From the NCBI GenBank assembly GCA_022592445.1, contig JABYQR010000003.1:124001-188000 (forward strand): a DNA stretch of 64,000 bases, read 5' to 3'. Positions 57,792 through 64,000 of the stretch are shown here, piece by piece; position 1 is the stretch's first letter, and every line of letters begins with the position of its first letter. The notes under the pieces are model-generated. The model did no database searches and had not been told where the DNA came from. It saw only the letters and a program-made list of their open reading frames with translations. The position numbers and the translations under genes are program-made. Source of the stretch: Cytidiella melzeri (taxonomy: Eukaryota; Basidiomycota; Agaricomycetes; Polyporales; Irpicaceae).

Positions 57792-58985
57792 TCAAGACTC
57801 AATGACAGCTGCGTAGATTTCCTCCTCCATGCTCTCCATGGTAGCCTCAATACCCTCCTCCTCCGGATTGAGAAGATTCTTAATATCCATCCAATTGTCC
57901 CTCCGGAGGAAACCCCTGGCAGTAAGGTTGTCCAGGACATCTACAATAGTTTTCTCCGCGGCCGTGGTTGGATTCCCGCTGACTTCAACATCATTAAGGA
58001 GAGACCCCATGGGTACAGAGGGAGCTGCACGGGGACGATCTACACTAGCTGTCAGCAATATACCAGCTTTGCGCCAGCAGTGACAAATTGTTGTTGTATC
58101 CACTTCTTGCCATGCGGCCTCCGCAAGTCTCATCGCTTCTAACTGATTGATGTTGTAGATTTTGGAGGGGGTAACGTTCAGATCATAGCAATCAACTGCA
58201 CGCTGAATGTACTTCCTGCGGTAATTTGCTTTGAAGCACCGGATGATGCCTTGGTCCATTGGCTGGACATGTGCTGTGAGATTGGGCTTAAAATTGACAA
58301 CTTGAATATTCTCCAGGTTATCCAGAGCAGTATGCCCCAAAAGGTTATCTTGAAGAAGCATTACCTTGCGCTTCTGCTTCCCGAGATCTTTATCCCACTG
58401 CAAGATCCATTCTTGATACAGCTTCGTGGTCATCCAAGCTGCCGCTTTGTGACGATAATAAAAGCTGAGCTGCAGGCCCATCTTCTTCTTGAAAACCCTT
58501 AGTCGGTAGGCCTTTTCAATGATGAACAGCAGCAACTTCTCCGAACCATCAGCATTCGACGTGAACGTGTAGGTGAGTTGGACCTTCCTGCCTTTCACTC
58601 TCAAGTGCTTCTTGTCTGCAAGTCCTCGATTGGGCAAAAGTCTTTTCACAAGAGTCAGACTCAGTAAGCAACACAGAAAAGCAAAGCAAGGTACGTACAC
58701 ATAATAGAGACAGGTCTTGTCCATGTTAAAGATGTTGCGCAGCTCGTAACCGTACTCCGCAATCAGCTCCTTGATTTGCTTTTGGTCCCTCTCCGCGTCC
58801 TCTTTGCTGACAGATGCAGCTTCACCATGACGCTTGTACTGCTTCAGCCCGAGATAAATCTTGTACCTGGACAACCAGCCCTTGCTGAGGTTCGACCGCT
58901 TATCCTGCGGGATCCTGGCCAAGTCAGCAAACTTTGTCCACTTCTGCTGCAACACCTTGCCTGTCAGAAGAATCTTGTCTGCCAA
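57792..58985 (-). CDS. pogo/Tigger (DDE_1, CENP-B-like) transposase, 5' exon not resolved
   Basis: Open to TGA at 57792-57794. Order: a CENP-B-type second helix-turn-helix (LLTGKVLQQKWTKFADL, KGWLSRYK), then the DDE core with D in FNMDKT, D in LLQDN and D in VQPMDQG, and KANYRRKYIQRA. The intervening GRKVQLTYTFTSNADGSEKLL is typical of Tigger. A small intron probably lies near 58690-58625, since family members pass directly from the first Asp block to the LLPNRGLA segment. The frame runs upstream of 58985 with no ATG, so a first exon carrying the first helix-turn-helix is still missing. All three acidic residues are present. Confidence 0.85.
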   Translation of the reverse strand: MADKILLTGKVLQQKWTKFADLARIPQDKRSNLSKGWLSRYKIYLGLKQYKRHGEAASVSKEDAERDQKQIKELIAEYGYELRNIFNMDKTCLYYVYVPCFAFLCCLLSLTLVKRLLPNRGLADKKHLRVKGRKVQLTYTFTSNADGSEKLLLFIIEKAYRLRVFKKKMGLQLSFYYRHKAAAWMTTKLYQEWILQWDKDLGKQKRKVMLLQDNLLGHTALDNLENIQVVNFKPNLTAHVQPMDQGIIRCFKANYRRKYIQRAVDCYDLNVTPSKIYNINQLEAMRLAEAAWQEVDTTTICHCWRKAGILLTASVDRPRAAPSVPMGSLLNDVEVSGNPTTAAEKTIVDVLDNLTARGFLRRDNWMDIKNLLNPEEEGIEATMESMEEEIYAAVIES

Positions 58986-59257
58986 TTTGATGCTACACGG
59001 CGCGCCCGCTGCTCATACAATTTGCATACCAAGCGGAGTGTCATGTAGATTGTCCTGCTTGCATTGAGATTTGTTGACATGGATAAGTAAATGATGTGTT
59101 ACATCGGAAAATTCAAGGTAAAAAGTATGGGTTTTGAACCTCAAAAAGGTATGGGTTATGGGTTATGGGGGAGTTATGGGTTTTTGGTCAACTTTGGCAG
59201 GGAACCAACTTGGTGGATCGAAAAAAGTATGGGTTATGGCGGTTATGGGTTATGAGA

Positions 59258-59283
59258 GGTATGGGTTAAGAGAGTCTCAACTG
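59258..59283 (-). repeat. Right terminal inverted repeat of the pogo element
   Basis: GGTATGGGTTAAGAGAG... ending CTCAACTG, followed by the TA duplication at 59284-59285. Forward copies of the TATGGGTTATGG motif lie just inside, near 59146-59175 and 59228-59255. Confidence 0.9.
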
Positions 59284-59730
59284 TAGCTGGACATGGTTTC
59301 ATCAGCAGCCAGCGCTGCGTGCGATTGGTCCACAAAGTCACAACCACTACTTTCTAAGCGGGAATCACAACTGTAGCAGTTCCAATGGGGGTGAGGCAGT
59401 TCAGACATCAACAGTACATGGTTGCATTGGCAGCAGCAAACACTGCATTTGGTTGGTCCACAAGGTTCCACAGCCACTACTCTCTAAGCAGGAGTTACAA
59501 TCAGAACACAGTCTGTGGCAGTTCCAATAGGGGTGATGCAGCTCAAGGACATGGTTGCATCAGCATCAAGCACTGCATTCAAGTGTTCCACAAAGTTTCA
59601 CAACCACTAGTTGCTCTCCAGGCAGGAGTTACCATCAGAACATGACCTGTGGCAATTCCATTGGGGGTGAGGCAGTTCAGACATCAATAGGACACATGTG
59701 TCATGTTCTGGCAATTGATCTAATGAGACA
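59284..59730 (+). repeat. Tandem array of about 130-140 bp units, right part
   Basis: Continues the array interrupted by pogo: markers CACAACCACTA near 59337, CACAGCCACTAC near 59468 and TTTCACAACC near 59596, each followed by AATCAGAACA or ATCAGAACATG and CTGTGGCA. The outermost part also belongs to the left arm of the inverted repeat. Confidence 0.85.
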
Positions 59731-60484
59731 CCCTCAAGCCCCTCATTCTTGAAGCAAGTAATTTCTAAAATCAGCAGTGAACACTGCACAAAATTAATGA
59801 CAAGGTAGATGAAGCCCCTTGCTACCACTGGTGACTACCTTCATCAATGCATGGCTCCTTTTCCCGCAACCAAACTGATCAATTGTACTACAGTCACTTT
59901 ATCCCAGATCAAGTTGCCTATCAAAGGTATCACCAGTAGCAAATGCCCGTAATGCAGTCAATATTCATGACCAAATGGCTAGGCAAGGTCCTTGCAAGGA
60001 ACAGAGCTGTTTACTGAGGTTATTTTGGTAACAAAGTCACAGGTGAAATTAACTACTTTATGCTATATGATTCATTTGATTTGCTATCAGTAACTTAATT
60101 ACTTGTAACCCTGTTCCTGCAGTTTAACAAATTGTATCTAGATTATTCAACATAGTTCAACACTATTAAGAAGAAGACGCATGTCAGAAAATCTTTATCT
60201 CCATGCTCTACTCCACAAATTTGTTTCAATTCTGTACTCACACCCATTGTTGCACTTCAAACAATACAGCACAGTTCCTCTGCTTTCATGAATGATTGTG
60301 TGCTCCAATGAAGAGAAATCACCAACTTTGTATACATTACTCATCAAAGAAGCTATTCCCAACAAAATTACTTGTTCAGGCTGCTGGCAGCACCAAGTTT
60401 ACTTACAAATCTGGCTCAAAAAGTAATATTTCACTCAATCTTCAGGAATTGTACTTGCCACTTGCCGGCCTTGCTGACGCTAGT
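59477..60484 (+). repeat. Left arm of a large inverted repeat (foldback-like)
   Basis: Segments of this arm recur in reverse complement at 60719-61938. Examples: the run around GAGACACCCTCAAGCCC (59727 and reverse at 61660), the block around GCACTTCAAACAATACAGC (60255 and 61125) and the block ending GCCGGCCTTGCTGACGC (60479 and 60725). Identity is high but there are many small differences. No open frame of note. Confidence 0.85.
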
Positions 60485-60718
60485 GAAATACAGGTAGGGA
60501 CACAACAGTGCACGATAATGCAAGATAAAGTTGAGCGCCAGGTATTGTAACCTGTCAGGTCCAAGATCAATATTCATTAACTCATATCAAATCTGTTAAA
60601 CTTTATATTGCAAGTTGGACTTTATATTTGCAGGTAAACTGAGATAATGATTTTGTTAATTTCCCAGTGCTCTTGGTATCAACAAAAGAAAAACCTGCTG
60701 TGCAGCTGCTGCTGGTGT
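60485..60718. other. Loop between the inverted repeat arms
   Basis: About 230 bp of AT-rich unique sequence with no frame or recognised motif. Confidence 0.6.
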
Positions 60719-61938
60719 CAACTAGCGTCAGCAAGGCCGGCAAGTGGCAAGTACAATTCCTGAAGATTGAGTGAAATATTACTTTTTGAGCCAGATTTGT
60801 AAGTAAACTTGGTGCTGCCAGCAGCCTGAACAAGTAATTTTGTTGGGAATAGCTTCTTTGATGAGTAATGTATAGTAAGTTGGTGGTTTCTCTTCACTGG
60901 AGCACACAATCACTAGCGTTAGCAAGGCCAGCAAGCGGCAAGTACAATTCCTGAGGATTGAATGAAATATTACTATTTGAGCAAGATTTGTAAGTAAACT
61001 TGGTGCTTGTAGAAGCCTGAACAAGTAATTTTGTTGGGAATAGCTTTTCCATGAGCAATGTATAGTAAGTTGGCGGTTTGTCTTCACTGGAGCACACAAT
61101 AATTCATGAAAAAAGAGGGACTATGCTGTATCGTTTGAAGTGCAACAATGGGTGTGAGTACAGAATTGAAACAAGTTTGTGGAGTAGAGCATGGAGATGA
61201 ATATTGTTTGACATGTGTCTTCTTCTTAATGGTGTTGAACTATGTTCAATAGTCTAGATACAATTTGTTAAACAGCAGGAGCAGAGCTACAAGTGATTTT
61301 GTTATTGATAGCAAATTGAATAAATCATATAGCATGAAATAGTTAATTGCACCTGTGACTTTGTTTTCACAAAGAACCTCAGTCAACAATTCTGTGCCTG
61401 GTAGGGACCTTGCCAAGCCATCTGGTCATCAATATTGACTGTATTACAGGCATTTGCTATTGGTGACACCTTTGATAGGCAACTTGATCTGGGATAAATT
61501 GACTGTACTACAATTGATAAATTTGGTTGCGGAAACAGGAGCCATACATTGATGAAGGTAGTCACCAATGGTAGCAAGGAGCTCCATCTATCTTATCATT
61601 AATATTGTGCAGTGTTCACTGCTGATCCCAGAAAATTACTTGCTTCAAGAATGAAGGGCTTGAGGGTGTCTCATTGGATCAATTGCTGGAACATGTTACA
61701 TGTGTCCTGTTGATGTCTGCACTGCCTCACTCCCATTGGAGCTGCCACAGGCTGGGTTCTGATTGTGACTCCTGCTTATAGAGCAACTAGTAGTTGTGAA
61801 ACTGTGTGGAAGAATCAAAGGCAGTGCTCTATGGTGATGCGACCATGTCCTGTTGATGTCTGAACTGCATCAGCCCCACTGGAACTGCCACAGGCTGTGT
61901 TCTGATTGTAACTCCTGCCTATAGAGTAACTGAGTGAC
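60719..61938 (-). repeat. Right arm of the inverted repeat, with an internal 190 bp duplication
   Basis: Reverse complement of 59477-60484. A segment of about 190 bp at 60719-60909 is repeated directly at 60910-61099, so this block occurs three times in all (the third in the left arm at 60297-60484). The outer end at 61650-61938 holds two array units in reverse orientation. The PIF/Harbinger-side sequence starts directly after. Confidence 0.85.
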
Positions 61939-61950
61939 TTCCCGTAAGGA

Positions 61951-61972
61951 TTTAGGTCGTTTGCGACCTAAA
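61951..61972. repeat. Perfect 9 bp stem, 4 base loop
   Basis: TTTAGGTCG and CGACCTAAA flank TTTG. It lies between the inverted repeat and the PIF transposase, so it may belong to the 5' end of the PIF element. CCCGTAAG occurs near 61941 and again near 62029. Confidence 0.7.
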
Positions 61973-62050
61973 CGTCTGAGTTCTAAAAAGTGTGACCAGG
62001 GGTAAGACACATGAGATTGTGTCCATCCCGTAAGATCCCCAACGAACGAC

Positions 62051-63578
62051 ATGGAAAATTCACGTTCGTCTCGCTGCTGTGTAATTGCAGCCGCGACGTT
62101 TGATGACGCTGTATCGAGATCTAGTCCGCGCTCGCGTTCGTTTCAAACGCAACTTGCGTTTCTCCCTCGAGCTCCATCGATGTCAACGCACCGCCAACCG
62201 CAAGGCATGAACCATAACAACTTTGACGAACTCGAAGATCTTGCTCTCCTATTCCATGTAGCAGATCTTTTGGATGAGGAAGATGAGGAGGAGGAGATGG
62301 CTGAGGAGGAGGAGAACCACCTAGCAACCGCAGCTTTTGTTGTAGGTGGTGCAGTGGAGGTTCAGGCGAGAAGGCAAGCAGCTCGACAGCGCTTGTATTT
62401 GACAAGATCAGAGCTTCTGGAGAACCCACGAGGTGATACACCTTGGCAGAGGTTGTACGCGAGCCGAAGTGATCAAGCTTTTATCACTACTATGGGGCTT
62501 GATGTTGCTACATTCCATTACATTCTGGGGAGCTTTGCAGAGAAATGGGACTCACAGCCAATTCACCGGCCAGATGTACACGTGCATGGAAATCCTCGTC
62601 TAGGACGTCGCTCTGTGGATGCATCAGGAGCGCTTGGCCTAATATTGCATTGGTTGAACTCTACCATGCGTGAGGTCTCCCTGCAGCAGATCTTTGCTCT
62701 TGTTCCATCTACCGTAAACCGGTACATTCATGCTTCCCTCGACACACTCTTTGCAACCTTGGAGAGCATGCCTGAAGCAAGGATTGCATGGCCAATAGGA
62801 GAGGAATTTGAGGAATATTCGCAGATTATCCAGGCCAAACATGCACTCCTTGTCAACGCATTTGGAGTTGTGGATGGGCTCAACCTCCCCGTACAGACAT
62901 CTGGAGATGATGATATGGAGAACGCAATGTACAATGGATGGTTGCATGGGCACTTTGTTAGCAATGTTATTGCTTTCTCTCCAAAGGGTAAGTAGACAGT
63001 ACAACTGTTTGACTTTTGCTGACTCAAATCCAGGTGAGATCATCTTTGCCTGCGTCAATGCACCTGGCAGCTTTCACGATGCACGTGTTGCTCGCCGGCT
63101 GTATGATCAACTCCTGGAACATACCCCCAATGGCTACTACCTTGTGGCAGACACAGAATTTCCCCGGACAGCAGTCTCCATTGATGAGCGCATTCGTGCT
63201 CCTTTAAAACAAGGACAACGGCTTCCTCAGAATGCAAATGAGCGGCAGCAGCTTATGCAATTTGATCGCCAGCTACTATCATATCGTCAATCAGCGGAGT
63301 GGGGCATGCGAGAGATTCAGGGCTCATTTGGTCGCTTACGGATTCCTCTTCCAAGTGATGACTCACTCTTCCGTTACAAGTTGCTGCGATGCATCTGCCG
63401 TCTTCATCAAATTCGTGTCCGCCTGGTAGGCATCAGTCACATTAAAAATACATACTGCTCTATTTGGCAGGATGGAGATGACTTGCTGGATGTATGGTTC
63501 AATTGGGAAAGAATGTTGTTTTCAGAGCAGAGGAGAAAAGACCGGGTAACTAGATTTCATGGCATCTATGACAATTAA
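62051..63578 (+). CDS. PIF/Harbinger transposase (DDE_4)
   Basis: Exons 62051-62987 and 63034-63578 join in phase (G|GT) to give 493 residues; a downstream ATG near 62179 is an alternative start. After an acidic N-terminus, a helical DNA-binding region (LGRRSVDASGALGLILHWL, VSLQQIFALVPSTVNRYI) leads into the DDE nuclease: D in FGVVDGLNLPV, D in YYLVADTEFP and E in EWGMREIQGSFGRLR. GSFHDARVAR is also typical of the family. No break is seen, so it may be active. Harbinger elements normally also need a second, DNA-binding or nuclear-import protein; a candidate lies just downstream on the opposite strand. Confidence 0.9.
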
Positions 63579-63596
63579 GTACACAACAACATGTAT

Positions 63597-64000
63597 CTAG
63601 AAAGGAACTTCAAATTCTTGAAGATTACCGTAGCCATCACCCCACTGGTAATCACCATATTCACCTGCAGCACTGCCATAGGGCCAGCCTGGTCCTCTCA
63701 TGCCACCACTGCCACCCGTAGAGCTCAAGATCCGCATTTGAAACTCAAGCATCTGCTTCTCCATATCTGCACGCTGTTTTTCCAACCGAGCCTGCATTAC
63801 CTCCTGAGAGAGCTGATCACATCGCTGGCGCAGGTCACGGATTTCTGCCCGTAACTCACGCATCTCCTGCTGAGCACCACGCTCTGCAATGACATCAGTC
63901 AGCACACGAGTTCGCTCAGCAAAGCGGTGGTCTCGTGCATTCTCCCGAGCCTGGATGGTATCAGGATCCATCTGCCTTGTTAGCGACTGCAGGAGATCAT
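63597..64000 (-). CDS. Coiled-coil second protein of the PIF/Harbinger element, partial
   Basis: The frame ends at 63597 and stays open to the window edge. The visible 134 residues include SLTRQMDPDTIQARENARDH, then a charged coiled coil (MRELRAEIRDLRQRCDQLSQEVMQARLEKQRADMEKQM) and a Gly/Tyr-rich tail. It converges on the transposase with only 18 bp between the stops, so both belong to one element. By analogy with other Harbinger elements it is the non-catalytic partner. The expected SANT/Myb-like domain would lie outside the window, so that part is inferred. Confidence 0.65.
   Translation of the reverse strand, partial: DLLQSLTRQMDPDTIQARENARDHRFAERTRVLTDVIAERGAQQEMRELRAEIRDLRQRCDQLSQEVMQARLEKQRADMEKQMLEFQMRILSSTGGSGGMRGPGWPYGSAAGEYGDYQWGDGYGNLQEFEVPF

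Larger units (their letters stand above)
49531..59283 (-). mobile_element. pogo/Tigger-type DNA transposon, split by a gypsy insertion
   Basis: The left end (49531-49556, CAGTCAACTCTCTC...) and the reverse complement of the right end (59258-59283, CAGTTGAGACTCTC...) agree at 22 of 26 positions. The dinucleotide TA flanks both sides (49529-49530 and 59284-59285), the target duplication of the Tc1/mariner/pogo superfamily. The flanking array reads through when the element is removed, which confirms the borders. Without the gypsy insertion the element is about 1.94 kb and encodes the transposase at 57792-58985. The subterminal motif TATGGGTTATGGG or close forms recurs inside both ends. Confidence 0.9.

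Noticed and set aside
60296..61099. Conserved frames of about 60 codons starting at TTG on both strands of the inverted repeat
   Set aside because: No ATG, and a stop directly upstream in the left-arm copy; conservation is explained by the repeat arms.
1..64000. tRNA, rRNA or CRISPR-type features
   Set aside because: Isolated GGTTCRA-like B-box matches lack a partner A box and cloverleaf; the repeats present are LTRs, inverted ends and arrays without spacers of uniform size, and the DNA is fungal.

Overview
The window comes from a filamentous basidiomycete, most likely an Agaricomycete. Its genes are split by many introns of about 50-70 bp with GT/AG borders. They encode fungal proteins such as an APSES cell-cycle factor, PMT4, PRP4, LEO1 and a Cdc15/Cdc7-type kinase, and the mobile DNA (copia, chromovirus-type gypsy, pogo/Tigger, PIF/Harbinger) is typical of this group. 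I worked out exon borders by eye from splice signals, reading phase and family conservation. For most genes the phases close exactly; where they do not, the entry says so.

Layout. (1) 1-4.0 kb: the 3' part of an intact-looking Ty1/copia retrotransposon and its 3' LTR. (2) 4.2-46.8 kb: a gene-rich euchromatic block holding an ataxin-10-like gene, LEO1, an orphan Ser/Pro-rich protein, a 3.1 kb stretch with no supported gene, an acidic nuclear-type orphan, an F-box/LRR-like protein, MBP1, PMT4, PRP4, MVP1, a DOMON-cytochrome b561 protein, a BYE1-like PHD/TFIIS/SPOC protein and a large CH-kinase-C1 protein. (3) 47.4-48.2 kb: a small secreted-protein candidate with two look-alike introns in its leader. 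(4) 48.2-64 kb: a nest of mobile DNA.

The nest is layered. An array of 130-140 bp repeats forms the outer part of a foldback-like inverted repeat (left arm 59477-60484, right arm 60719-61938). A pogo/Tigger DNA transposon (49531-59283, TA target duplication, imperfect 26 bp inverted ends) sits inside one array unit. Inside the pogo element sits a 7.8 kb gypsy chromovirus (49860-57665, target duplication CATTG, LTRs of 742 and 738 bp). A PIF/Harbinger transposase with a convergent second ORF follows at 62-64 kb and runs off the window.

How genes relate. MBP1 and PMT4 diverge from a 250 bp promoter with several ACGCG cores, the site class bound by MBF-type factors, so MBP1 may regulate itself. 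PRP4 and MVP1 diverge from 122 bp. LEO1 (Paf1 complex) and the BYE1-like protein both act on transcribing RNA polymerase II but are not neighbours. The gypsy copy is broken by several stops and frameshifts, yet its LTRs are almost identical.
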